This document shows positions 35,092 to 43,772 of a stretch of DNA of 64,000 nt, piece by piece. The notes under the pieces are model-generated. The model worked only from the letters and a program-made list of their open reading frames with translations, was not told the origin of the DNA and ran no database searches. Source of the DNA: CBDDFQ01 sp965227035 (GTDB lineage: Bacteria > Pseudomonadota > Gammaproteobacteria > Burkholderiales > Burkholderiaceae_C); assembly GCA_965227035.1 (NCBI GenBank), contig OZ245724.1:3978027-4042026 (forward strand). Reading direction: 5' to 3'. Within the stretch, counting starts at the first letter, position 1; each line of letters starts with the position of its first letter. A program made the position numbers and the translations under genes.

Positions 35092-36218
35092 ATCGATCGC
35101 TCATCAGGGGCGCTGTCGAAGTGCCATATGTTCGCCGTACCGAACTGAGCACCGCGGACTTGCTGGCAAAGGCGTTCTTCGCATTGATGGAAGATCAGTC
35201 CATCTTGCCCGCCGACATCGACGGCTTGGGCGTTTCGTCGTTCACGGTGAAACCCGATCGGTGCGTCGATATCGCCTGGAAGCTTGGGCTCAACATTCAG
35301 TGGTCGATGGACGACAGCAACGGTGGCATGGCAACGATCAACATGCTGCAGCACGCCGTGGCGGCCATCGAGACCGGACGTGCGAAGAACATTGTTCTTC
35401 TTGCTGGAGATTCGTTCAAGCCTGCCGACTTTGTCGACTTGATCACCAACTACAACCTGACCACCCGCAATCACCTCAAGCCTCTCGAGATTGCATCGCC
35501 GAATTCATTCTTCGCGCTGCTCACCAAAAAGCATATGGCCAAGCACGGACTGGATCGACGCGACTACGGAAAAATCGTGGTCGATCAACGTTCGTGGGCC
35601 GCGAAGAATCCGCGCGCTGTCTATCGATCGCCTATGACCATCGATGACTACATCTCGGCCCAGACTGTCGCCGACCCGCTTTGCATTTACGACTGCGTGC
35701 CTGTGGTGTCAGGTGCGAACGCTATTCTGGTGAGCGATGCTTCGTCGTTGGCATCAGGGCCGAAAGGGGTTCGCGTGAAAGCACTGGCCAGCAGCTACAA
35801 CTTCGATGGACACGAAGGCGACGGACTGCAAACGGGCATGCGTTCAAAGAGCGTCGAGCTATTTGCGCAGGCTGGCATCTCGCGCGATCGGATCGATGTG
35901 GCCTGCATTTACGACGACTATCCGGTCATGACTCTGGTGCAGCTCGAAGATTTGGGCATGTTCGAAGCTGCCGACATCAAGTCGTTTATTCACGACTCCA
36001 AGCTGCCGCTGAACACATCGGGCGGGCAGCTTTCGGTGGGCCAGGCAGGCACCGCGGGCGGTATGCACGGGTTGGTCGAAGCGATCACGCAGTTGACTGG
36101 AAAAGCGGGTGCCAGGCAGTTGGCGAAGGCCGACCATGCTCTGGTTTCCGGCTACGGAATGATCGAATATCGCTACGGTATGTGCGCCAACGCGGCGATC
36201 CTGGAGGCGGTGCGATGA
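35088..36218 (+). CDS. Thiolase-fold protein without nucleophilic Cys (Ltp2-like aldolase candidate)
   Basis: 376 residues from ATG 35088 (ATGA overlap with the ligase). The SCP-x/lipid-transfer thiolase fold is visible, but the nucleophilic Cys (NNNCATGSS in SCP2 thiolase) aligns with Ser77 in SMDDSNGG. The HDCF histidine becomes Tyr275 in CIYDDYP, and the C-terminal SGYGMIEY (Tyr356) replaces the second Cys region. Loss of Cys with gain of tyrosines is the pattern of Ltp2-type retro-aldolases, which cleave beta-hydroxyacyl-CoA side chains with a DUF35 partner. The next gene is a DUF35 protein. The aldolase role is inference. Confidence 0.75.
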   Translation: MNRSLIRGAVEVPYVRRTELSTADLLAKAFFALMEDQSILPADIDGLGVSSFTVKPDRCVDIAWKLGLNIQWSMDDSNGGMATINMLQHAVAAIETGRAKNIVLLAGDSFKPADFVDLITNYNLTTRNHLKPLEIASPNSFFALLTKKHMAKHGLDRRDYGKIVVDQRSWAAKNPRAVYRSPMTIDDYISAQTVADPLCIYDCVPVVSGANAILVSDASSLASGPKGVRVKALASSYNFDGHEGDGLQTGMRSKSVELFAQAGISRDRIDVACIYDDYPVMTLVQLEDLGMFEAADIKSFIHDSKLPLNTSGGQLSVGQAGTAGGMHGLVEAITQLTGKAGARQLAKADHALVSGYGMIEYRYGMCANAAILEAVR

Positions 36219-36505
36219 GCTTCGAAGTACAGCGATGCACGGTTTGCGGAACGGTCAACTTTCCGGCGAAATATGTGTGCGCGAAATGCCACGCGATTAC
36301 TTTCGAAAAGTCATCGCTAGACGAGGCGAGCGTGTCGTGCTTCACCAAGGTCGAGAAGCGAGCGGCGGGCTTCCCTTATGCCTGGATGGTGGAGTTGCAG
36401 GTGCCCGGTGCGCACATTCTTGCAGTGTCCGATTTCGAACCTCGTGTCGGCGAGACGCTGAAGTTCGAAGAACCTTCGCCTGGGCTGTTGGTGGTCAGGC
36501 GCTAG
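36215..36505 (+). CDS. DUF35 zinc-ribbon/OB-fold protein
   Basis: 96 residues from ATG 36215 (ATGA overlap with the thiolase-like gene). The N-terminal zinc ribbon is CTVCG...CAKCH, followed by an OB-fold with GETLKFEEPSPGLLVVRR at the C-terminus. DUF35 proteins bind thiolase-fold partners and channel acyl-CoA substrates, as ChsH2 does with Ltp2. The overlap with the partner gene supports a stable complex. Confidence 0.88.
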   Translation: MSFEVQRCTVCGTVNFPAKYVCAKCHAITFEKSSLDEASVSCFTKVEKRAAGFPYAWMVELQVPGAHILAVSDFEPRVGETLKFEEPSPGLLVVRR

Positions 36506-36523
36506 GCAATCGGGCGCGAGCAG

Positions 36524-37252
36524 TCAAGCGCGCGGAATCATTCGGCGTTCTATCACGTTGCCTGAAATGGTGATCGATCCGTCCGATATCAGATGCATCA
36601 GCGTAGGCACAACTTCTTCGGGGCTCGAAACGCCCAAGGAACGTTCGTACATCGCAAGCTCTTCTGCGCTTGCGGATTCGAGAAACACGGGAGTCGCGAC
36701 CAGTCCGGGAGATAGCGCGTTGATGCGCACACCGAACGAACGCAACTCGTGCGCGGCTGTTTTCACCAAGCCAACAATGCCTGCCTTCGTCGATGCGTAG
36801 GCCGCCGCACCCGGCCAGCCTGCGCTTGCAAGTCCCGAGGTGAACGCGACGATCGATCCGGACTTCTGCGCCTTCATGATCGGGAACAGCTCTCGCAGAA
36901 AATAAAACACGCCCGAGAGATTCACATCGAGATGGCGCTGCCATGCGTCGTCGCTCATCTCGTCGATCGGGATTCGTTTCTGGATGGCGCTGGTGAGGAT
37001 CGCGGCATCGATTCGGCCGGTGGATTTCATGATCGATGCAACCACATCTTTGACGGCCGATGAGTCGGCAATGTCTACCGTGTGGCAGACGCATGAAGTG
37101 CCGCTCAGCGTGGCAAGTCCCTTGGCGTCGATGTCGACTGCGAAAACGTTGGCGCCGGCCTCAAGGCAGCCGAGCGCTGTCGACCGGCCAATGCCGGAGG
37201 CGGCGCCCACGACAACTACCGTGCGACCCTTGAAATCGTATTGAACATTCAT
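36524..37252 (-). CDS. SDR family oxidoreductase
   Basis: 242 residues. Cofactor motif VGAASGIG, an LTSAIQ segment in place of NNAG, catalytic Ser in VAFTSGLAS, and Tyr/Lys in AAYASTKAG. A C-terminal GNVIERRMIPRA replaces the usual GGxxL ending. It is convergent with the DUF35 gene and follows the flavin hydroxylase on the minus strand, so it may act on a ring-hydroxylation product. Confidence 0.87.
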   Translation of the reverse strand: MNVQYDFKGRTVVVVGAASGIGRSTALGCLEAGANVFAVDIDAKGLATLSGTSCVCHTVDIADSSAVKDVVASIMKSTGRIDAAILTSAIQKRIPIDEMSDDAWQRHLDVNLSGVFYFLRELFPIMKAQKSGSIVAFTSGLASAGWPGAAAYASTKAGIVGLVKTAAHELRSFGVRINALSPGLVATPVFLESASAEELAMYERSLGVSSPEEVVPTLMHLISDGSITISGNVIERRMIPRA

Positions 37253-37278
37253 TGATTTTTCTCTGAAGCCAGACGCAA

Positions 37279-38877
37279 TTATTCGACAGGCGCGTCCATG
37301 CCGGTAATCTGTTTATATAGTTTTGCAGCTTGATCCGGCGACTTGTCGAGTGGCACGACGTAGGCGATATGTTCATCCGGTCGAACCAGCACCAGCGTAT
37401 TCGTAGGGCAGCCCAATCGCTTGAACAGCGCATCGCCCGGGTCGAGCAGACTGCGATCGCGCAGACCGGAGTCATGCGGTGCGTCGTATCGCGACACAAC
37501 GAAGTGCTTGAGGGCTGGCGAATCGTTAACTGGAACGACAGGGCGTCTGCGAACATCGCTGAAATAAAGCGCGGTGAAGTGTCCCGAGCAAACGTCGTGA
37601 ATGCGGCGCTCGTCGCCCTGCGGTGCGTGAACCAGATAGTCGGGAAGGCGATCGCCTGCGGTAATCGCCGGACGGGTGCTTCGCGTCACCATCGACCATT
37701 CATTGGTGCCGTTCACATCGAGCTTCACGCCGAGCATGGTGCGTGTATATGCGTTTGACCAGTTGTTGTCCGATAGCGCGGTTGAGGCTGCAGTGCTTCG
37801 CATCGACATCGACAGACGCGCGGCTTCCGCCATCTCGCCTGAGCCGTGAATCGCAAGTGGGCGTTGCTCGCTTTCGTAGCCGTCAAGGACTTGCTCGGTT
37901 GCCCAGCCGCGCAGAAACCAGGCCATGCGCCACGGAAGATTCGATGCGTCAAGAGCGCCGGTGTTCAAACCGAGCGCCCACATGGGTGTGATCAAATGCG
38001 CGGCGTCGCCCATGAGGAACACACGCGAACGTCGCCATTCGGTGGCAACACGGTGATGCACGCGATAGGTCACGCGATTGACCACCTGCACGTTCGAGAC
38101 TTGTCCGATGAATGACAGCGACTTGTCGCGCAGTTCTTCTTCCGACGGATCGTCTGCGCCCTCGGCCATCGGATAGAGGAAACGCCAGCAATGCGGATGC
38201 CGAACGAGAACCATCCATTCAACAGGGTCGGCAAAGTAGGCGAGGTACGGGTAGTCGCGCGGGTTCTCCAGGTCGAGATCGACTTTCAAATCGACCAACG
38301 CGTACTTCACCGGAAGCGACGTGCCCTCGACTGCGATGCCCATCTGTTCGCGTACCGTGCTTCGCCCGCCGTCGCACGCCAGAAGCATGGTGGCGCGCTC
38401 TTCGGCGATACCGTCTTTGCTCTGCACTTTGACGGTTACCGAATCGCCGTGATCTTCATAGCTCAGAAGCTTGTGCCCCATCTTGAGCGTGATCAACGGA
38501 TTGGCGTTCAATGCCGCACCCAGAATCGGCTCCAGATCCTGCTGGGGAAGATTGATCACGAACGGGTATCGGGTCTCCGCGGACAAGGCATCGAGCAGCA
38601 CGGGGAAGGTGGACTTCTGCGTGCGTTTGTCGATCTCGCCGATCTCGTCTACACGAAGCGCTTTTGCAAGCACTGCATCGGCGACGCCGTAGCGACGAAA
38701 GATTTCTAGCGTGCGCGAGAGGAGGGTGCCAGCCTTGGTGTCCGACGAAAGTGTAGTGTCGTCTTCATATACAACGCACGGAATACCGTAATAGGCGAGG
38801 CCCAGCGCGGTGGTCAGGCCGATCGGTCCTGCGCCGACGATAGCGACGGGCAGAACCGAGGATTTCTCAGAGGGCAT
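37279..38877 (-). CDS. FAD-dependent aromatic monooxygenase (PHBH/MhpA class)
   Basis: 532 residues. Dinucleotide-binding motif VAIVGAGPIGLTTALGLAYYG, the DG motif in LLACDGGRSTVREQMGI, and the GD motif in FLMGDAAHLITPMWALGLN place it in the group A flavoprotein hydroxylases. A C-terminal thioredoxin-like domain (about 390-532) is typical of phenol hydroxylase/MhpA/TfdB relatives. It hydroxylates an aromatic ring with NAD(P)H and oxygen. It lies beside an ABC importer of the SsuA/NMT1 type, which may import the substrate. Confidence 0.9.
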   Translation of the reverse strand: MPSEKSSVLPVAIVGAGPIGLTTALGLAYYGIPCVVYEDDTTLSSDTKAGTLLSRTLEIFRRYGVADAVLAKALRVDEIGEIDKRTQKSTFPVLLDALSAETRYPFVINLPQQDLEPILGAALNANPLITLKMGHKLLSYEDHGDSVTVKVQSKDGIAEERATMLLACDGGRSTVREQMGIAVEGTSLPVKYALVDLKVDLDLENPRDYPYLAYFADPVEWMVLVRHPHCWRFLYPMAEGADDPSEEELRDKSLSFIGQVSNVQVVNRVTYRVHHRVATEWRRSRVFLMGDAAHLITPMWALGLNTGALDASNLPWRMAWFLRGWATEQVLDGYESEQRPLAIHGSGEMAEAARLSMSMRSTAASTALSDNNWSNAYTRTMLGVKLDVNGTNEWSMVTRSTRPAITAGDRLPDYLVHAPQGDERRIHDVCSGHFTALYFSDVRRRPVVPVNDSPALKHFVVSRYDAPHDSGLRDRSLLDPGDALFKRLGCPTNTLVLVRPDEHIAYVVPLDKSPDQAAKLYKQITGMDAPVE

Positions 38878-38892
38878 GAAAGTGCTGCGAGT

Positions 38893-39909
38893 TCAGGGCT
38901 TGATGGGCGGTGAGGGCAAGTATCCGTCGACCATGATCTGTTCGGCAACCAGCTTGGTGCCGGGCACATCGACGTTGTCGTTGATGAACTGAACCGTGCG
39001 TTTCATCTTGTCCATCGACATCGTGCCGAATCCGTTGGCGGTCACTTCCGGCGTGATCGCGATACGGCGCATGATTTTCAATTCGTCCGCAATGATTCCA
39101 GGATCGAGAGCCTTCAAATACTGGGTCTGGATGCGTGCTGCTTCTTCGGGATTGGCCATCGCATCCTTCCATCCTCGGAAGGCGGCGCGAATGAATCCCC
39201 GCACCACTTCGGGATTCGCCTTGAGGAAATCTTCCTTGACGCCGATGCTATTGGCGTAGATGTCGAGGCCGTAATCGCTGAGCAGCAGGCACTTGGCCTG
39301 TGCATCTCCGGCGGCACGACGAATCGAAGGCTCACCCATGATGAATTGATCGATAGCCGGCACTTTGCGTGACACCAACATGGGGACACGCGCCGCACCA
39401 TCGATGTTCGTGATCTTCAACGTAGAGCCATCCAGCCCGTTCATCTTCATGAAAGCCGCAAAAATTCTTGGCATGAAAGATGCACTGCTAGAACCGATCT
39501 CCAACCCAACCATGTCTTTAGGCGACGAGACGTTGGCACCCGGGTTCAGGCTGAAGACGCAGTACGGTGCTTTTTGATAGGTGCTCGCAACGATTCGGAT
39601 CGCGCTGCCCGCACTGCCTGCTGCGACCAGGCTGGGAATGTCGATGAAGCCGATGTCGGCGAGGCCGGAATCGACATAGCGGATTGCGTCGGCAGTGCCT
39701 TTGGTCGGCAGGATGGTGACGTTGAGTTTCTCTTCCTTGAAGTAACCCTTCGAGAGCGCGACATACCAGGGGGCGTGTCGCCCGAGAGGAATGAAATCAA
39801 GTGCGAACTTGATGTCTCTCTCTTGAGCGAAAGCAGGTTGACTTGTCAGCGCACTGGTCGCTAACAAAACTGCGGTGAACGTCGAGATGGCGGCTCTGAA
39901 AAGTTTCAT
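38893..39909 (-). CDS. ABC transporter substrate-binding protein (SsuA/NMT1-like)
   Basis: 338 residues. The signal peptide ends QPAFAQERD. The mature part has KFALDFIPLGRHAPWYVALSKGYF and EKLNVTILPTKGTADAIRYVDSG, the typical start of NitT/TauT/SsuA and THI5-like binding proteins. It is divergent from the ATPase and permease genes that complete the importer, with a 161-base shared promoter region. The substrate is probably the aromatic compound handled by the adjacent flavin hydroxylase. Confidence 0.9.
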   Translation of the reverse strand: MKLFRAAISTFTAVLLATSALTSQPAFAQERDIKFALDFIPLGRHAPWYVALSKGYFKEEKLNVTILPTKGTADAIRYVDSGLADIGFIDIPSLVAAGSAGSAIRIVASTYQKAPYCVFSLNPGANVSSPKDMVGLEIGSSSASFMPRIFAAFMKMNGLDGSTLKITNIDGAARVPMLVSRKVPAIDQFIMGEPSIRRAAGDAQAKCLLLSDYGLDIYANSIGVKEDFLKANPEVVRGFIRAAFRGWKDAMANPEEAARIQTQYLKALDPGIIADELKIMRRIAITPEVTANGFGTMSMDKMKRTVQFINDNVDVPGTKLVAEQIMVDGYLPSPPIKP

Positions 39910-39941
39910 GGTGGGTTCCTATCGCTTTAACATGTCTGCTA

Positions 39942-39985
39942 ATATATCACTGAGTTTTTACAAAGCAACAAAAAACTGCCGCAGT
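39942..39985. promoter_or_regulatory. Divergent promoter with ATATATCA and ACTGC-C-GCAGT elements
   Basis: The gap between the binding-protein gene and the ATPase gene contains ATATATCA (39942-39949), also present in the promoter of the GntR gene at 43.3 kb, and a short dyad ACTGC-C-GCAGT (39975-39985). Shared use by the GntR regulator at 42.7 kb is possible. Evidence is weak. Confidence 0.3.
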
Positions 39986-40070
39986 AAAAACGTCGATTAC
40001 GCCATCGATAGCAGTAGCGATAACTGCGCCGATGACAGCAGCGACGACACAGTGATTAAGGGAGCGGTCG

Positions 40071-40856
40071 ATGTCTTATGGGGAAGTGCGCAACGTGCGC
40101 AAAGTCTTTATGTCGAAGGCGACTAAAGACTCGGGAGGAATGGTCGCTCTCGAAGATGCGAGCTTCGATTTCGAGCGCGGCGACATCGTCGCGCTGCTCG
40201 GCCCGAGCGGCTGCGGCAAGACCACATTGCTTCGTATGGTCGCAGGTCTCATCGACAAGACATCGGGCTCCATCCGAATAGGCGATGTCGATGTGGACGG
40301 GCCGTACAGCGACTACGGATTCGTGTTCCAGGCACCAAGTTTGATGCCCTGGAGAACGGTTCTCGACAACGTGCTATTTCCGATGGACGTTTTGCATCGC
40401 AACGATAAGGCGGCTCGCGATCGCGCGAAAGAATTGCTGGGTATGGTGGGCTTGGCAGACTTCCATCAATCGCGCCCGCATCAGCTATCGGGCGGCATGC
40501 AGCAGCGTGTCGCCTTGTGCCGCGCGTTGATTCATTCCCCGAAACTTCTTCTGATGGACGAGCCATTCGGCGCGCTCGACGAACTCACACGCCTGGAAAT
40601 GAACGATCTTTTGTTGAAGGTGCGCGATGAGACTGGCGCAAGCGTTCTGTTCGTGACGCACTCGATTGCAGAAGCCGTGTATCTCGGGGATAAGGTGCTC
40701 GTGTTCAGCAAGCGCCCGGCGAAGATCGCTCTGGAAATCGACGTGAAGTTTCCGGTGAAGCGGAATCAGGCGATCAAGTTCAGTCCGGAGTTCACCTCTG
40801 CAGAACGCAAAGCCAGCGAAGCGCTAGGCATCGTGCCAGCGATGGAGGCGGCGTGA
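40071..40856 (+). CDS. ABC transporter ATP-binding protein (NitT/TauT type)
   Basis: 261 residues, preceded by AGGGAG. Walker A is GPSGCGKTTLL, Q-loop FVFQAPSLMPW, signature LSGGMQQRVALCRAL, Walker B LLLMDEPFGALDE, and the switch His is in FVTHSIAEAV. The product energises the importer whose permease overlaps it by one base. It works with the SsuA-like binding protein encoded divergently. Confidence 0.93.
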   Translation: MSYGEVRNVRKVFMSKATKDSGGMVALEDASFDFERGDIVALLGPSGCGKTTLLRMVAGLIDKTSGSIRIGDVDVDGPYSDYGFVFQAPSLMPWRTVLDNVLFPMDVLHRNDKAARDRAKELLGMVGLADFHQSRPHQLSGGMQQRVALCRALIHSPKLLLMDEPFGALDELTRLEMNDLLLKVRDETGASVLFVTHSIAEAVYLGDKVLVFSKRPAKIALEIDVKFPVKRNQAIKFSPEFTSAERKASEALGIVPAMEAA

Positions 40857-41626
40857 TGAATCGAGATTTCTTCGGACGGATCATGTGGCCCGCAGCGGGG
40901 CTGGTTCTTGTACTTGCCGTGTGGCAGTTGATATGCATGCTGTGGAAAATTCCGCAGGCAGTGCTGCCAACTCCTGCAAACGTCCTGGCGGCCCTGGTGA
41001 AGTTCTGGCCTGCCTTGCTGGAAGAAGGTTGGGTCACCATGAAGGCGACCATGTACGGCTTCTTTCTGGCGTTGCTGCTCGGCATACCGATTGCAGTGGC
41101 AGTGTCGAGCTTTCGGTGGATCCACCTGATGTTCTACCCGCTGCTCGTGGCGCTTCAAGCTGTGCCCAAGGTTGCACTCGCACCGATTCTTCTGGTGTGG
41201 CTGGGCACTGGCATGGAATCCAAGCTCGCAATTGCCTGGCTGGTCGCCTTCTTTCCCATCGTCGTCGACACTGCCGCCGGCCTTCAGTCGACGCCGCGCG
41301 ATCTGATGGAGTTGTCTCGAAGCCTGAAGTCGTCACGTTGGCAGACCTTCTACATGGTGCAGTTTCCTGCGGCGCTTCCGTTCGTAATCACCGGAGCGAA
41401 AGTAGCGGTTACCTTGGCTGTCATCGGTGCCGTCATCGGCGAGTTCGTGGGGTCAAGCGACGGCCTTGGATTCCTGTTGCTGAGCGCCACTTCGCAGATC
41501 AACACATCGCTCGCATTCGCCGCGCTGTTCGCGTTGTCGGTGCTCGGCATGCTTGCATACCTGCTGGTGGTGATCGTCGAGAAATTGCTGTCTCCGTGGC
41601 TGCCGCCAACGCCGGCTACACACTGA
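40856..41626 (+). CDS. ABC transporter permease (SsuC/TauC type)
   Basis: 256 residues from ATG 40856 (TGATG overlap with the ATPase stop; a GTG one codon earlier is possible). About six membrane helices. The EAA-type coupling loop appears as DLMELSRSLKSSRWQTFYMVQFP, and the VTLAVIGAVIGEFVGSSDGL segment is typical. As a single-domain permease it acts as a homodimer, in contrast to the fused double permease at 2.6 kb. Confidence 0.92.
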   Translation: MNRDFFGRIMWPAAGLVLVLAVWQLICMLWKIPQAVLPTPANVLAALVKFWPALLEEGWVTMKATMYGFFLALLLGIPIAVAVSSFRWIHLMFYPLLVALQAVPKVALAPILLVWLGTGMESKLAIAWLVAFFPIVVDTAAGLQSTPRDLMELSRSLKSSRWQTFYMVQFPAALPFVITGAKVAVTLAVIGAVIGEFVGSSDGLGFLLLSATSQINTSLAFAALFALSVLGMLAYLLVVIVEKLLSPWLPPTPATH

Positions 41627-41645
41627 AATACAAATGGAGTCATTC

Positions 41646-42635
41646 ATGCGTCGAGTCTCATCTTTTTTCTCACTTGTCCTGATTGCAATCGGCATCGGCT
41701 CGGGTGCGACTGCACAGGCCCAATCTACTGCGCCGACGTTCCCCACGAAGCCGATTCGATTCGTGGTTGGCTATCCGCCGGGCGGCACCGCAGACTTGCT
41801 CGCGCGTGAAATTGGACTTGGACTCACGCAAAAGTTCGGTCAACCGGTCGTCATCGACAACAAGCCTGGTGCCAATGGAAATCTGGCCGCAGACATCGTC
41901 GCCAAAAGCGCGCCCGACGGCTACACGCTGTTGATGTCCGCGCCGGGGCCGCTCGCAGTGAACGAGAGCCTGTTCAAGTCGCAGCCGTTCGATGCGCACA
42001 CGGCGTTCGCGCCGGTGTCGCTTGCGGGCGTTGCGCCTCTTGTTCTGGTGGTCAATCAGAGTCTCCCGGTGAAGACGCTGCCGGAACTCATCGCGTACAT
42101 CAAAGCCAATCCCGATAAGTCCACCTACTCGTCGCAAGGCAACGCGTCTTCAGGGCATCTGGCCATGGAGCTGTTGAAGTCGCGCACAGGCATTCCTGCC
42201 ACGCATGTTCCGTTCAACGGAAGCGCGCCTGCGTTGAACGCAGTGCTCGCGGGTCATGTGCTGATGATGTTCGACAACGCCGCGAGCAGCCTGCCGCATG
42301 TGAAGAGCGGCGCTTTGCGTGCGATTGCGGTCGCGGAGGCCGACCGCATCGTGGGCGACCCGAGCATTCCGACGGTCGCAGAGCAGGGCGTTCCCGGGTT
42401 CGTCGCCACGCCGTGGTTCGGAGTCGCAACGGTTGCAGGCACTCCGCCTGCGGTGGTGAACGCATTGAGCGCTGCCATTAGAGATACCTTGAATGCGCCC
42501 GCAACGAAAAAGAAATTTCTGGACGGCGGCGTAGAAGTTCGCCCCAATACTCCGCAGCAGTTCGATGCTTACATCAAGGCAGAAAACCTGAAGTGGAAAG
42601 AAGTGGTCAAGACTTCGGGTGCTCGCCTCGACTGA
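41646..42635 (+). CDS. Bug-type TTT receptor
   Basis: 329 residues from ATG 41646, preferred over ATG 41634 because GGAG lies six bases before it. The signal peptide ends ATAQAQST. Signatures are FPTKPIRFVVGYPPGGTADL, DNKPGANGNLAADIVAKSAPDG and THVPFNGSAPALNAVLAG. It follows the ABC permease by 19 bases, an uncommon case of an ABC importer and a TTT receptor in one operon. It is the fifth orphan Bug gene in the window. Confidence 0.9.
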   Translation: MRRVSSFFSLVLIAIGIGSGATAQAQSTAPTFPTKPIRFVVGYPPGGTADLLAREIGLGLTQKFGQPVVIDNKPGANGNLAADIVAKSAPDGYTLLMSAPGPLAVNESLFKSQPFDAHTAFAPVSLAGVAPLVLVVNQSLPVKTLPELIAYIKANPDKSTYSSQGNASSGHLAMELLKSRTGIPATHVPFNGSAPALNAVLAGHVLMMFDNAASSLPHVKSGALRAIAVAEADRIVGDPSIPTVAEQGVPGFVATPWFGVATVAGTPPAVVNALSAAIRDTLNAPATKKKFLDGGVEVRPNTPQQFDAYIKAENLKWKEVVKTSGARLD

Positions 42636-42654
42636 TGAAAAGACGAGGAGAAGA

Positions 42655-43317
42655 TCAGATGTCCATCGAACCCGCGAGGATCCGGTTGTGAAGCGAATGA
42701 AGATGCTCTTCCATCGCGCTGCGAGCCGCGTTCGCATCATGCTCGGCGACCGCAGAGTAGATATGCATGTGCTCACGCTGATTGATGATGAGGCCATCCT
42801 CTTTCATCACGCGCAAGTGCCAGATCAACTCGGAGCGTTCGTGCATAGGGCGTTGCGCGTCGGCAAGAATTTTGTTGCCCGCTGCTTCTGCAATCAAGCC
42901 GTGAAAACTGCGATCGAGTTTCATGAACGACATGCGCTCGCTCTGGTTCACGATGCGCTTCGATTCGGTAATCAGCTTCTTCAGTTGCGCAACCTGTTCC
43001 TTGGTCGCACGCTCCGCGGCGAGCGCAGTGATGTTCGGTTCCATGACAAGGCGTGCCTCCAGCAGGGCGAGCATGTCTTTGAGCGAGTCGGGCCGAATGA
43101 CCAGTCCCTTGCGCGGAATCACTTCTACAAGACCTTCGGCTTTCAACCGATGCACCGCCTGATGCACCGGCATGCGGCCGATGCCGAGCATCTCGCTCAA
43201 GGCGAGTTCGTTGAGGAACGCGCCGGGGCGAAGTTGCAGCGTCAGGATCTTTGCTTTCAGCTCGACGTATGCACGTTCGGCCAGCGGCATCGGGCGTTCG
43301 GATGAGGACTTGTCCAT
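42655..43317 (-). CDS. GntR family regulator, FCD domain
   Basis: 220 residues. Winged helix AYVELKAKILTLQLRPGAFL and ELALSEMLGIGRMPVHQAVH. FCD domain with LLEARLVMEPNITALAAER and KLDRSFHGLIAEAAGNK. It is divergent from the cupin/dehydrogenase/ring-cleavage operon, which it probably controls, with a 47-base gap containing the palindrome GATATATC (43330-43337). Confidence 0.92.
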   Translation of the reverse strand: MDKSSSERPMPLAERAYVELKAKILTLQLRPGAFLNELALSEMLGIGRMPVHQAVHRLKAEGLVEVIPRKGLVIRPDSLKDMLALLEARLVMEPNITALAAERATKEQVAQLKKLITESKRIVNQSERMSFMKLDRSFHGLIAEAAGNKILADAQRPMHERSELIWHLRVMKEDGLIINQREHMHIYSAVAEHDANAARSAMEEHLHSLHNRILAGSMDI

Positions 43318-43329
43318 TCTTTTTTCAGA

Positions 43330-43338
43330 GATATATCA
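43330..43338. promoter_or_regulatory. Candidate GntR operator (GATATATCA)
   Basis: The short gap between the divergent GntR and cupin genes contains the 8-base palindrome GATATATC. The same ATATATCA core occurs at 39942-39949, ahead of the ABC importer. The gap is so short that one bound dimer would block both promoters. Confidence 0.35.
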
Positions 43339-43364
43339 GATAGTGTAGCCAACAGAAAGAGACG

Positions 43365-43772
43365 ATGACCATGGAATCAAACACTTTGAAATCACCGAAT
43401 CTCACCGAGATTCTTTTGCAGACCGCATCGATGCCCTGGCGTGAAAAATCGCTCAAGGGCGTGCACGAAAAGTTGCTGTTTCGAGACCCGGATACCAGCG
43501 CAACCGTCGCGCTGATCAAGTTCGACAAGGGCTCGGGAATTCCTCAGCCGCATTCGCATGCTTCGAATCAGTCGATGTTCTGCCTGTCTGGCAAGTATGA
43601 GTACACATCGACCGGCGTGACCCTGGTTGCAGGCTCGTTCTATTGCAATCCGAAGGGCAACGTTCACGGCCCGACCATCGCTCACGAAGAAACCATCGTG
43701 GTCGAGATTTACGACGGCCCGCACTATCCACAAAAGCCGGATTGGTACACCGACGAAAAGGATGCCCATTGA
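43365..43772 (+). CDS. Single-domain cupin protein
   Basis: 135 residues. Cupin motif 1 is partly seen in GSGIPQPHSHASNQSMFCLSGKYEYT (HxH then downstream E/Y), motif 2 in GNVHGPTIAHEE. It is close in pattern to 2,4'-dihydroxyacetophenone dioxygenase-like and other small metal-binding cupins. It could be an oxygenase, isomerase or sensor. It leads a five-gene operon with a dehydrogenase, a Rid protein, a VOC dioxygenase and an amidohydrolase. Confidence 0.85.
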   Translation: MTMESNTLKSPNLTEILLQTASMPWREKSLKGVHEKLLFRDPDTSATVALIKFDKGSGIPQPHSHASNQSMFCLSGKYEYTSTGVTLVAGSFYCNPKGNVHGPTIAHEETIVVEIYDGPHYPQKPDWYTDEKDAH

